DNA of 64,000 nt. Source: Chryseobacterium camelliae. GTDB lineage: Bacteria; Bacteroidota; Bacteroidia; Flavobacteriales; Weeksellaceae. Every line of letters starts with the position of its first letter. The stretch's first letter is position 1. The translations under genes and the position numbers were made by a program. Where the stretch lies: positions 1,550,001 to 1,614,000 of the forward strand of contig NZ_CP022986.1 in assembly GCF_002770595.1 (NCBI RefSeq). The letters are read 5' to 3'. Shown one piece after another: positions 27,125 to 35,730 of the stretch. The notes under the pieces are model-generated. The model was not told the origin of the DNA. It made no database searches and saw only the letters and a list, made by a program, of their open reading frames with translations.

Positions 27125-27748
27125 CTACCGCTCTATCACTTCCTCATCTTTATTGGAAAGGACTGAGAATTTTAAAATCTGGAAGCCCTGTGGATTGGTA
27201 TCAGATCGCACACTGTTAAGCAGATTACACGAAGTGACAAGACTTCTTCGGGTAAGATTACTCGATCGTATGATGAACTGTTTAGCATAGGTAGTTACAG
27301 AATATGGGTACGAATTAAAATCACAGATCACACTGTCTACTTCTACACGTTGCTGCACATTTCCTGATATGATCCGATTGTAATAACCTTTTTCGGACAG
27401 ATCACGATAGTAATCAAAGGCACTTTTGTCAGCAAGATCAAAAGCTCGTTTCATATTACTTTCAATGGCAGCCTTATCAGGGGCCAGCGTAAAGAATAGC
27501 TCATGAAATCTTCTGACGTGCTCACGGGCTTCAACAGGTCGATTTATTGTCGCATCCTGAGAAAGTGCCAACATGAGTGACTTTCCATTGTCCAATACGT
27601 AAATCTTTTCACGTTGCAATGCAGCGAAAGAATAAGACTTCCAAACCACAAATGCTGTTATACTCAGGCACAATACAGCAAAGACAATTGCGTAAAGCCT
27701 AATCTGTTTAAAACTATTTTCAATGTTTCTTAGCGTTCTGAATTCCAT
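27125..27748 (-). CDS. traK: Conjugative transfer protein TraK (VirB8-like)
   Basis: About 207 aa. The start MEFRTLRNIENSFKQIR at ATG 27748 is preferred over an in-frame TTG at 27754. It has one membrane span (LYAIVFAVLCLSITAFVVW) followed by a periplasmic VirB8-type domain (RRFHELFFTLAPDKAAIESNMKRAFDL). It scaffolds the inner-membrane complex. Two bases separate it from the traJ stop. Confidence 0.92.
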   Translation of the reverse strand: MEFRTLRNIENSFKQIRLYAIVFAVLCLSITAFVVWKSYSFAALQREKIYVLDNGKSLMLALSQDATINRPVEAREHVRRFHELFFTLAPDKAAIESNMKRAFDLADKSAFDYYRDLSEKGYYNRIISGNVQQRVEVDSVICDFNSYPYSVTTYAKQFIIRSSNLTRRSLVTSCNLLNSVRSDTNPQGFQILKFSVLSNKDEEVIER

Positions 27749-27750
27749 AA

Positions 27751-28776
27751 TCAATTGCTTTTTTGTCCTTTTGCATTACTTTTATTATCCAGCAGCTGAC
27801 CTCCAATATTTCCCACTGCTGCTCCAGCCGCAGCTGCACCAACATTTCCTGTGCGCATGGCCGCCTGACTTACGTTACGGGTAAAGTTTCCGGCACCGCC
27901 AGCCTGAATAATCCAACTGGTAACAGTTGGAATGGTAAAGTATCCAACAATTCCTATGATCATAAAAATCAGGTAAACACTATTCTCGGGATCTGGAACA
28001 AATGAGGGATCACTTAATAGTTCTATATCCCGCTGTACACTCATCGCGTTTATTTTCGCAAGCATGGCACTGAAAAGATCGGCCACAGGAAGCCACAGAT
28101 AAACACTTATGTATCTGCTGAGCCACTGGGTAAGAGTGCTCTGAAATCCATCCCAGACAGATATGGCAAATGCGATCGGCCCCAGTATCGAAAGAACGAT
28201 TAAAAAGAAAGTCCGGATCGTATCAACCACCAGCGCCGCAGCCTGAAAAAGCAGTTCTAGGATTTCCCTTAATTCTTTTTTGATTTCCTGCTTGATATTG
28301 TAGACTGCCTGATCCCTGTACATACTGACCATCGTTGCGATATCATCAAATGACCATCCCAGATCATCAAGCTTTTTGTCAAACTCCTCGTCTGATACCA
28401 AATAAGCTGTTGCAGGATTCCGTAGCATCGCTTCCTTTTCCAGTACATCTTTTTGCTGTTGCAAGGTATTGAGATCCAGTACCTGCCCTTCCAACATTGA
28501 ATGAGTTCCCTTAACAATTGGACTAAGTACTCCGTTAATTGTCCCTAGTACGATTGTAGGGAAAAACATAATGCACATGCCTATCGCAAATGGTCTTAAC
28601 AGTGGAAAAACATCAATTGGCTCTGCCCTACTTAATGCCTGCCAAACCTTTAGCGCCACATAGAATAGTGCGCCCAGACCCGCCACGCCTTTTGCTACAA
28701 CAGCCATCGTTTCAGAAAGGGGCATCATTTCATCATAGAGACCTCTTAGGATCTCATGTAAGTTGTTAAATTCCAT
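27751..28776 (-). CDS. traJ: Conjugative transfer protein TraJ (VirB6-like)
   Basis: 341 aa polytopic inner-membrane protein with about six hydrophobic segments, including VVDTIRTFFLIVLSILGPIAFAISVW and VYLIFMIIGIVGYFTIPTVTSWIIQ, and a C-terminal AGAAAAGAAVG-type stretch. The start MEFNNLHEILRGLYDEMMPLSE is characteristic of TraJ in Bacteroidota. It probably forms part of the inner-membrane channel (VirB6 role). Confidence 0.92.
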   Translation of the reverse strand: MEFNNLHEILRGLYDEMMPLSETMAVVAKGVAGLGALFYVALKVWQALSRAEPIDVFPLLRPFAIGMCIMFFPTIVLGTINGVLSPIVKGTHSMLEGQVLDLNTLQQQKDVLEKEAMLRNPATAYLVSDEEFDKKLDDLGWSFDDIATMVSMYRDQAVYNIKQEIKKELREILELLFQAAALVVDTIRTFFLIVLSILGPIAFAISVWDGFQSTLTQWLSRYISVYLWLPVADLFSAMLAKINAMSVQRDIELLSDPSFVPDPENSVYLIFMIIGIVGYFTIPTVTSWIIQAGGAGNFTRNVSQAAMRTGNVGAAAAGAAVGNIGGQLLDNKSNAKGQKSN

Positions 28777-28791
28777 AACTGTGAGAATTTG

Positions 28792-29424
28792 TTACCAATA
28801 TTTTTGATTAGCTGTGCCATATAAGTCCATGACGCGCTTCGTGTCATTCTGCTTTTTAGCTCGTAGGATGCTCACAGAGATATTTTTATTGGTGTAATAT
28901 CTTACAAGGCTATGGTATTCTTTAACCTCTTTATACACTCGGTCAATAATCTCCATACGCTCCTTATCATTCAATGATAAGCTGCTTGAACTAACAATCT
29001 GCTTAAGTTCTTTCAGCAGTTCAGTACTCTCGTTAAGCAACGCGGAATAACCGTTTCCTATCGCTACCAGCTCGGCAGTAGAAAAATTCTTATCATTCAG
29101 CATTTTTCCAAAATTGTTGACGTACAAGTTGCTTACATCCCCGACCAGTAAAACGGTCTGCTGAACTTTTCTTGCATCTTTAACCAGGTTATTGACTGCC
29201 TTCAGCTTGTCGTAGTATTCTTTTCCCTGTTCATAAACTTTCTTAACTTCATTGAAGTTCTTGACCACATTGCTTACTGTACTTGAGGTTTGTACTATTT
29301 CATTGGCGGAGTTCAATATTCCTGAAGCCAGGTTGCTTGGATCAGTAACTACCCATTGTGCATTTGCCTTTTGTGTGATGACAAGTGATAATGACATCAG
29401 CACGGTCATTAATAAATTTTTCAT
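28792..29424 (-). CDS. traI: Conjugative transfer protein TraI (DUF4141, VirB5-like)
   Basis: 210 aa with a signal peptide ending in TQKANAQW, then VVTDPSNLASGILNSANEIVQTSS and a long coiled-coil body. This matches the DUF4141/TraI family, compared with VirB5 minor pilins. It lies between traG and traJ as in CTnDOT, with 21 bp to the restored traG stop. It is not the relaxase TraI of the F plasmid. Confidence 0.88.
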   Translation of the reverse strand: MKNLLMTVLMSLSLVITQKANAQWVVTDPSNLASGILNSANEIVQTSSTVSNVVKNFNEVKKVYEQGKEYYDKLKAVNNLVKDARKVQQTVLLVGDVSNLYVNNFGKMLNDKNFSTAELVAIGNGYSALLNESTELLKELKQIVSSSSLSLNDKERMEIIDRVYKEVKEYHSLVRYYTNKNISVSILRAKKQNDTKRVMDLYGTANQKYW

Positions 29425-29445
29425 TCTTTAAAATTTTAGGATTAT

Positions 29446-32020
29446 TTAGTTTTTTGAATTGTCTGTGGCCGAAAGCCCTTTGATTTTCCGAAGCGAAATC
29501 TTTTTGATGGCTGCTTCCACATCGCCGCCCATTTCGTGGGCTAGATCCATCACTTCCATTTTCTCCGATTCCTCCGTGGTGTATGCCAGATACTCCTGCT
29601 CGCTCACTTCTGTCGCGTAGACCGCCGAATGCGTTCCTCCAAGTCCGATCCATACTTCCTTATATTGCGCTTTGGATCATTGTCCTGATTGATCGAAAGT
29701 ATCTGCGATTTTTCGCGTTCCGTAAGTCCGAGCATTTTTTGGATATCGTCAAATTTGTTGGCGTATTTACGCTGGTCGAGTAAGATCTTGCAGTCACTGT
29801 TGTTGATGATTGTTTCCTTGACTATCGGAGACTGTATGATATCATCCACTTCCTGAGTCACCACGATAGCTTCACCAAAAAATTTCCTGACGGTCTTAAA
29901 TAAATACTTTATGTATTCAGCCATTCCTTCTTTCGCTATGGCCTTCCACGCCTCCTCTATAAGTATCATTTTACGGATTCCTTTTAACCGCCGCATCTTA
30001 TTGATAAAGACCTCCATGATGATGATCGTAACCACCGGAAACAGGATTTTGTGATCTTTGATCGCATCAATTTCAAAAACAATAAATCGCTTATTAAGCA
30101 AATCAAGCTCTTTTTCTGAGTTTAGTAAGTAGGCGTATTCACCGCCTTTGTAATATGGTTCCAGCACATTTAAAAAGTTCGCCAGATCAAAATCCTTCTC
30201 CCGTACTTCCTTGTCCAAAAGAACCTGTTTGTAGTCGCCTTTCACATATTCGTAGAATCCGTTAAAACAGGGTATTTCATTATTGTTTTTAATTCTTTCG
30301 ATGTATCCTGCGACTGCATTGGACAATGCCACTTCCTCACTACGTTTAGGAGCTTCGTCGTCCCTTTTCCACAAGGTCAGGATCAAGGTCTTGATACTTT
30401 CCCTTTTCTCAATATCAAAGACATTATCTTCGGTAAAGAAGGGATTGAACGAGATCGGGTTTTCTTCCGTGTAAGTAAAATAAACCCCGTCCTTTCCTTT
30501 TGTCTTACCTTTGATCAGCTCACAGAGCCCCTGATAGGAATTACCTGTATCCACTAACAGTACATGGGTTCCCTGTTCATAATATTGTCTCACCATATGA
30601 TTGGTGAAAAATGATTTTCCACTTCCATTTTTTGGGTGGGCTGGCGGGCTACTCAATTAAGAATAGCCCGCCAACCCCCAGATGGCCCTAAGATGAAACG
30701 GTTTCTATTCGTGATAATCCCCTTTTTCATGGGAAGATCACTGATATCCAAATGCACCGGTTTCCCAGTCAGCCTGTCCGCAAGCTTGATCCCAAAAGGA
30801 GAAAGTGAATTCTGATAGTTGGTCTCCTGCGTAAAAAAACACAATGCCGGTTCGATGAAAGTGTAAAAGGATTCTTCGGCTGGAAAATCACCGGCATTGC
30901 CCGGAATTCCCGCCCAATATAGAGTGGCTGCATCTACGGTATTATGGCGGGGCTTACATTCCATAAGAGCAAGTGCACTTCCGACATCATTTTTCAGGTT
31001 ACGCAGATCATTTCGGTCTTCACTCCACGCAAATACATTATAATGGGCCCTGATCGATGGTGAACCGTGGGAGTGTGCTTCATTCAGATAACGTTCTATC
31101 CATTCTTTATTGATCTGGTTCGCCCGACTATAACGTGCCAATGAGTGCATATTTCTGGCGGACTTCTCAAATTTTTTGAGGTTCTCAGAACTATTATCGA
31201 TGAACAGGTACTGGTTATAGATATGGTCGCAACTTAGCATCAGTCCCACAGGACTGGCAAAAGACAACATACAGTCACTGCGATCCGTGGAAAGCCTATC
31301 ATAGCGATTGCAGTCAGAAACAGCTCCCGGAAGATCGTCTGTACTGGATAAGGTATGAAGTACCATCCTCTTACTTCCTATCCTAAGTTCCTCTGCTCCC
31401 AGAGCCATATCCTGCAGAACTGGGTTGGCATCACGTGACAGTGTAAAATACTGTTCAAGGATTCCGGTTTTCCCTTCGCTCCCCAATATTTCAGCTTCAC
31501 TCAGCTGATCCATTGTTATATGACCACTGTCATTGATGATACGCTGGAACTGGCTTACCGATTCCAGAAAACGCCGCATTCCTTCCTTATCCCTTATTTC
31601 TTTTGGAACAAGATTGCCCCTGCACAAACTGCTAAAATTGCTCTGGGACTGCATCCTTGCTTTTGTGGTCTTTGTCAGGAAAATATAACAGTAGTGATTA
31701 AGAAACGGTCGCTCATTAAAATGCAGCTGGAAAGAACGCGACAAAAAACTATGTTCAATTCTTTCAAGATCCGGCTGGTAGTTTTCCTTTAGATACCAGT
31801 CCTGTTTGTGCAGGATACTATAATCCGGCAAAGTCTTGATCGCTTTACTCCATGAGGAATGAATGGATTCGTACACATCCGTGCCCACCGTAAAAATTTC
31901 CGGTAGCCTTACACGGAAACACACCGTAAGGTCTCCTTCTTTCGATATAATACAATCGTTCTCAATTGCAAGGAGGGGAAAACGGCTTTCTAACGTAGTT
32001 GTTTTAGAGATATTTCTCAT
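29446..32020 (-). pseudogene. traG: TraG (VirB4-like conjugative ATPase), disrupted twice
   Basis: The VirB4-type ATPase that powers the transfer machine. The N-terminal frame (32020-30653) runs to RNRFILGPSG and then into an insert with a TGA stop. The ATPase frame resumes as GSGKSFFTNHMVRQYYEQG, so the P-loop GPSG/SGKS is split by 53 extra bases. It continues with KMILIEEAWKAIA (Walker B region) to NDPKR. One base is missing near 29661-29667: the open frame runs off to a stop at 29604, while the true frame continues as IGLGGTHSAVYATEVSEQ and ends ATDNSKN at 29446. Correcting both gives 840 aa, the normal TraG length. As read, no complete ATPase can be made, and this should block transfer unless the base calls are wrong. 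Confidence 0.9.
30624..30679 (-). repeat. 53-bp hairpin insertion inside the traG Walker A codons
   Basis: Compared with an uninterrupted GPSGSGKS, 53 bp are extra between the Gly codon GGG (30679-30677) and the serine codon after GGA (30626-30624). The extra DNA holds a perfect 10-bp stem, TGGCGGGCTA (30642-30651) / TAGCCCGCCA (30664-30673), with a 12-nt loop, flanked by GGGT and ACCC that extend the pairing with a bulge, and an A6/T6 run at one end. A TGG copy on each side may be a 3-bp target duplication. It looks like a small palindromic insertion of REP or MITE type, GC-rich in an AT-rich gene. No second copy was seen in the window. Confidence 0.75.
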
Positions 32021-32385
32021 GATAGCCTTGAAGATTTAGTGTTAAAATTTTGAATTTTCTCACCTTTTGCAACTGGGTATTTAAGGTAAGATTGCACGGG
32101 TTGACGGGTGATGATATATCGTGGATGCTTTCTTTTTGCACCTAATTTCATCAGTCCATGTTCACCGTATTTGTTGTTCAGGGTGAAAGTTTTCCAGATG
32201 ATCAGGGAAGCAGAAATAAATCCTATCGAAAGGCATATATACATATTTACGTCTGCCATGTACAGCACCATGACAAGGATAAGTACCAGTAATAACCCTC
32301 CGGCAAATCCAAAAAGGTATTGGGCTTTCAAACCTTTAAATTCAACTGTACAGCCGATGCCTTTATTTATGTTCCAGGTTTTCAT
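32017..32385 (-). CDS. traF: Conjugative transfer protein TraF (DUF4133, VirB3-like)
   Basis: 122 aa. NKGIGCTVEFKGLKAQYL leads into two adjacent membrane spans (FAGGLLLVLILVMVLYMA and MYICLSIGFISASLIIW), then LMKLGAKRKHPRYI, which is the DUF4133/TraF pattern. It overlaps traG by 4 bp (ATGA), as in related elements. Inner-membrane part of the secretion channel. Confidence 0.9.
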   Translation of the reverse strand: MKTWNINKGIGCTVEFKGLKAQYLFGFAGGLLLVLILVMVLYMADVNMYICLSIGFISASLIIWKTFTLNNKYGEHGLMKLGAKRKHPRYIITRQPVQSYLKYPVAKGEKIQNFNTKSSRLS

Positions 32386-32386
32386 T

Positions 32387-33226
32387 TCAGTATGATTTAA
32401 AGTTTATGGTTCCCTGCACTAAACCCAGGTCATAGTTGGCGGTAAGCACTTCAATCTTTTTCTTTGGTATTTTGCCTGAATGTTTATCGACTAGTACCTC
32501 TTTCTGCATTTTGACCGTGTGCCAGTCAAGATCCTTGCTGAATTTGTTTAGGATATCACTTGGATAGCTACTCAAAAGAAACTTTCCCTTCGCATTGGAT
32601 AGACATATTAGTAGAGATTCAAAATCATGTTTGCTGTACCCATCGTAATGACCGCAGTCACTGTTAAAGTAAGGCGGATCAAAATAATGAAAAGCCTTTT
32701 CGTGATCACGTGAATTGATGATCCTAATGGCATCCGTATTTTCGATCTGAACATTCTGAAGTCGTATAGCATAATCCTCACAGAACGATACTCGCTTATT
32801 GCTCAATCTTCTGGTAGAAGTCTGATCCCGAACATCATAACCCCATGAATCACCAATCTTCGCGCTAAAAGACTGATTGCATAATACCCAGACCGCCCAG
32901 GCGCGTTGTAATCTGTCAAAGAGATGGGGACTGTTATAGATCACGAGCGCATCGCTATGAAGAGATCTACTGTGAAGCGTTATACGGATCATTTTCTCCA
33001 GTTCAACAAACTGATTTTTAACCATCTCGTAAAAATTGATCAGTTCACGGTTGTAATCGTTGATCACCTCAACCTCAGATCTCGGTTTCGACCAGAAAAT
33101 TGCGCCTCCCCCCACAAACGGCTCTACGTAGGTATAATGTGGTGGAATAAGCGGAATAATGATCCTGGCCAGCTGTTGCTTTCCACCATAATAGGTCAAT
33201 GGGGTAACCATCTTATTTTTTGCCAT
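32387..33226 (-). CDS. Dam-type (D12 class) DNA adenine methyltransferase
   Basis: 279 aa. The SAM-binding start PLTYYGGKQQLARIIIPLIPPH with VEPFVGGGAIFW and the catalytic motif HYFDPPYF are those of the D12 class of N6-adenine methylases; NDYNRELINFYEMVK is also typical. It lies between traE and traF, which are adjacent in CTnDOT-type operons, in the same orientation with tight spacing (1 bp before traF). No restriction partner is nearby, so it is an orphan methylase that may protect the incoming element from host restriction. Target site unknown. Confidence 0.92.
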   Translation of the reverse strand: MAKNKMVTPLTYYGGKQQLARIIIPLIPPHYTYVEPFVGGGAIFWSKPRSEVEVINDYNRELINFYEMVKNQFVELEKMIRITLHSRSLHSDALVIYNSPHLFDRLQRAWAVWVLCNQSFSAKIGDSWGYDVRDQTSTRRLSNKRVSFCEDYAIRLQNVQIENTDAIRIINSRDHEKAFHYFDPPYFNSDCGHYDGYSKHDFESLLICLSNAKGKFLLSSYPSDILNKFSKDLDWHTVKMQKEVLVDKHSGKIPKKKIEVLTANYDLGLVQGTINFKSY

Positions 33227-33252
33227 AATTGAAAAAAATTAATAGGGTTAGC

Positions 33253-33561
33253 CTAAAGGAAAAATGATCGCAAAATGGTCGCAGCAACAATCAGGAATAT
33301 ACAGGCGCCGAACCAGCTCGCCGCTGTCTTTGAAGTGTCAGGGTCACCCGAACTAAATTTGTTGTACACTTTAACACCTCCGATCAGTCCGACCACAGCA
33401 CCAATAGCATAGATCAGCTTTGTTGCCGGATCAAAGTAGCTTGTAACCATCTGCGTTGCCTCCTGAATACCTGCAGCGCCATTTCCCTGCGCAAAAGCCC
33501 CATTGCTGATAAGCGAAATAAACAGCAACGCTAGCAGAATTTTTTGTCTTGATTTTTTCAT
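33253..33561 (-). CDS. traE: Conjugative transfer protein TraE (DUF4134, VirB2-like)
   Basis: 102 aa with a signal peptide (ALLFISLISNGAFAQGNG), then IQEATQMVTSYFDPATKLIYAIGAVVGLIGGVKVYNKF and a second hydrophobic helix (WFGACIFLIVAATILRSFF). The layout is that of DUF4134/TraE, considered the pilin-like VirB2 counterpart. First gene of the traE-traQ unit; the preceding gene on the same strand ends in a terminator, so traE should have its own promoter. Confidence 0.9.
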   Translation of the reverse strand: MKKSRQKILLALLFISLISNGAFAQGNGAAGIQEATQMVTSYFDPATKLIYAIGAVVGLIGGVKVYNKFSSGDPDTSKTAASWFGACIFLIVAATILRSFFL

Positions 33562-33588
33562 GTTTCATTACATTTTAAGTTTGTAATA

Positions 33589-33602
33589 CCCGCCTTTGCG
33601 GG
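33589..33602. other. Short hairpin in the traE leader
   Basis: CCCGC-CTTT-GCGGG lies 27 bp upstream of the traE start on the minus strand. It is too short for a firm call; a leader structure affecting translation is possible. Confidence 0.3.
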
Positions 33603-33708
33603 CTTGGAAACAAAGGTGTTCGAGATTAGATCAAATTTGGAGGCAGGTGGTATCAGACGTACTAAGTTTGCCGTTGATGTCCTAATCGGCTTTGCAAAAA
33701 CACAAAAA

Positions 33709-33737
33709 AACCGCCAGATTGGAAAAGTCTGGCGGTT
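33709..33737 (-). terminator. Intrinsic terminator after the gene at 33751-34548
   Basis: AACCGCCAGA / TCTGGCGGTT, a perfect 10-bp stem with a 9-nt loop. On the minus strand it is followed by a T-rich run (complement of AAAAACACAAAAAAA), giving a textbook terminator 14 bp past the stop. Confidence 0.88.
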
Positions 33738-33750
33738 GTACTATTATCTG

Positions 33751-34548
33751 CTACAATTTCCGTCCCTTCTTATTTTCTTTATTTTCATATTTTTTTTTTA
33801 CTTCATCCTTGATGGGTTGTTTGAGTTTATTTTCAGAAATAATTTGATCGATTCCTGACTTATTCCACGGGATCACATCGGCCTTAAAGTCAAGCCGAAG
33901 ACCCGTTTCTTTTAAGCCTTCTATTTCCCCCCACCCCCATTTTCGATTCCACCCTACGGGATCAAGGGTCTTCACAAATGGTATTTCAACAAATAATAGG
34001 TCTTTTGGATATTCTACAACTTTATCCCATTCGATCTTCCCTATTTCATGTGTTTGAGGGTCATAAGGAAATGCATAGGTATTTTTTTCGTCAACATACC
34101 AGTCCTCCAGCTCATCAAAACTTATCCCCATCGTCGAAAAATCATCTTTAGGCCGTAAAAGATCTATCCGGGCATCTGCATAAAAGATATGGCCACCAAT
34201 TTCAATTGTTGGCAGCTCACCATTTTTAATGCGTCTTGTTAATGCTTCCTGATCGACCATAAGCTCAAAATCGCTCAGTAAAAGGATTTCCTCAACAGCT
34301 TTATTGTATTTCTCTGCCATCTGCTCTGGGGCCAGTGTAACAAATTGCGGAGGAATTATAGTTAAATCCTGTCTACTTATCTTGTCGAAATGATCAAAGC
34401 GGTATCCTGCTTCCCCCAGATCGATCATATCCTCCAATTTGTAGCGGTTTTCTGGATTAGCCCTTTCTCGAAATTCGAATTTCTCCACATCAACGATAAA
34501 CTCAATTCCGTAATCTGGATCTGTATAGATCGGTAGTTCTTTTTCCAT
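33751..34548 (-). CDS. Hypothetical element-associated protein
   Basis: 265 aa, soluble, strongly acidic in the middle and ending in a very basic tail (KKKYENKENKKGRKL). Visible features include DYGIEFIVDVEKFEFRERA near the start and many Trp/Asp-rich segments (WNRKWGWGEIEG). No family recognised. It forms its own unit with a terminator and lies between the traA-traD group and traE. A similar basic Lys/Arg C-terminal tail ends the protein at 36604-37005, which suggests the two are related in use, perhaps as DNA- or machinery-binding factors. Confidence 0.65.
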   Translation of the reverse strand: MEKELPIYTDPDYGIEFIVDVEKFEFRERANPENRYKLEDMIDLGEAGYRFDHFDKISRQDLTIIPPQFVTLAPEQMAEKYNKAVEEILLLSDFELMVDQEALTRRIKNGELPTIEIGGHIFYADARIDLLRPKDDFSTMGISFDELEDWYVDEKNTYAFPYDPQTHEIGKIEWDKVVEYPKDLLFVEIPFVKTLDPVGWNRKWGWGEIEGLKETGLRLDFKADVIPWNKSGIDQIISENKLKQPIKDEVKKKYENKENKKGRKL

Positions 34549-34976
34549 AACTCAGCATTTTATTATTTTTTATTAATGTAATTGCTGAGCTAAAGTCTGC
34601 CGTAGAGGTAACTATTTTGTGAATTGGAGAACATCTAGGTACCATTTTTCCTGAATATTCCTATCTAATTCCAAAATTTCAAAATTTTGGCAGCATCCCT
34701 TTCTTGGGATTCTCTTTGAAACAGAAATTTTTATTCCTATATATAATTTAATAAAAGCCTAAAACGCCATTTTAAGATTGAATTATCTTTTATAAAAATG
34801 AGCGATACTACACTATGTGCGATCTGCTTTACGCAGGCCTTTTTTCGTAAGAAAACAAATCAAAATGCAATTATGTTAAAAACCAATCCTTACTGGTCAA
34901 TATCCGACCATATTTAGCGCTTACCAGTTATTAATTTTGATACAACATAGATCGTTACTTAACCTTTATTCAGATT
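34549..34976. other. Intergenic region, divergent promoters
   Basis: 428 bp without a gene, very AT-rich. It holds a perfect 9-bp palindrome, CCAAAATTT-CA-AAATTTTGG (34671-34690), which could be an operator. Otherwise I see nothing specific. Confidence 0.5.
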
Positions 34977-35699
34977 ATGAATTTGACAGCACCTTTTTTA
35001 AATGCCACCTTTAAGGGTATTTTAGTCATTGTTAGCTTAGTATTGTTCCTTTGTAACGGCCAGGTTTTTTGTCAAGCTAAGGTTGGTGACCAAGGTAGTG
35101 GTAAAATGGTCCTTAAGTGGTATCTCTCGCATGTCGACCATCAAGACAAAATGGAACTTTATTATAAGTTCACGTACTACATTAAAGGTAATTTAGTTTT
35201 AAGACAAGAACTAAAAAATGATAGCAGCTTAATTGAAAAGAACAAATCTGACGATCGATACTTGACTATAACTAAGTTTACACCCACTTATCTTATCAAT
35301 CTCTCGAAAGAGCTAGTACGATACAATAGTGAAGCAGATTCTAACAAAATAGAAGAAGTTGCTTTGGCTAATTACGAACCCGAGCTGTTTTATAAATGTG
35401 CAGTAGCACCTCCAAAAATAACACACCTTGATACATTAGGTAATCAAACTATAACAGTAGCAGGTCAGCGGTGTATAATAGGTAAAGCACATATTCTAAA
35501 TTCTGATTTTGAATTTGCATATACCAAATCACGACTAAATGTTAAATCCCCTTTAAATCTATTTGTTCCTAATTTTCCTTATCAAATCCTTTGGATTAAA
35601 ATTCCTCTTGACAATAATCCACAGGGCATACAGACCTTCGTAATTGAAAGTACTTCCGAAACAATACCTGAAAATATTAAAAATTCAATAACCTGGTAA
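34977..35699 (+). CDS. Hypothetical secreted protein
   Basis: 240 aa with an N-terminal signal/anchor (GILVIVSLVLFLCNGQVFCQ). The mature part is beta-rich with YYKFTYYIKGNLVLRQEL and SKELVRYNSEADSN, somewhat like the GLPGLI-type proteins of Bacteroidota, but without the name motif. First of a two-gene plus-strand unit with the lipoprotein at 35731, placed against the direction of the tra genes. Function unknown; probably cargo. Confidence 0.65.
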   Translation: MNLTAPFLNATFKGILVIVSLVLFLCNGQVFCQAKVGDQGSGKMVLKWYLSHVDHQDKMELYYKFTYYIKGNLVLRQELKNDSSLIEKNKSDDRYLTITKFTPTYLINLSKELVRYNSEADSNKIEEVALANYEPELFYKCAVAPPKITHLDTLGNQTITVAGQRCIIGKAHILNSDFEFAYTKSRLNVKSPLNLFVPNFPYQILWIKIPLDNNPQGIQTFVIESTSETIPENIKNSITW

Positions 35700-35730
35700 T
35701 CGATCATTATTTAACTTAAAATATATTATT

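Noticed and set aside
29342-29653. Minus-strand 103-codon frame across the traG end and traI start
   Set aside because: It is a shadow; the same DNA encodes the conserved TraG C-terminus in another frame.
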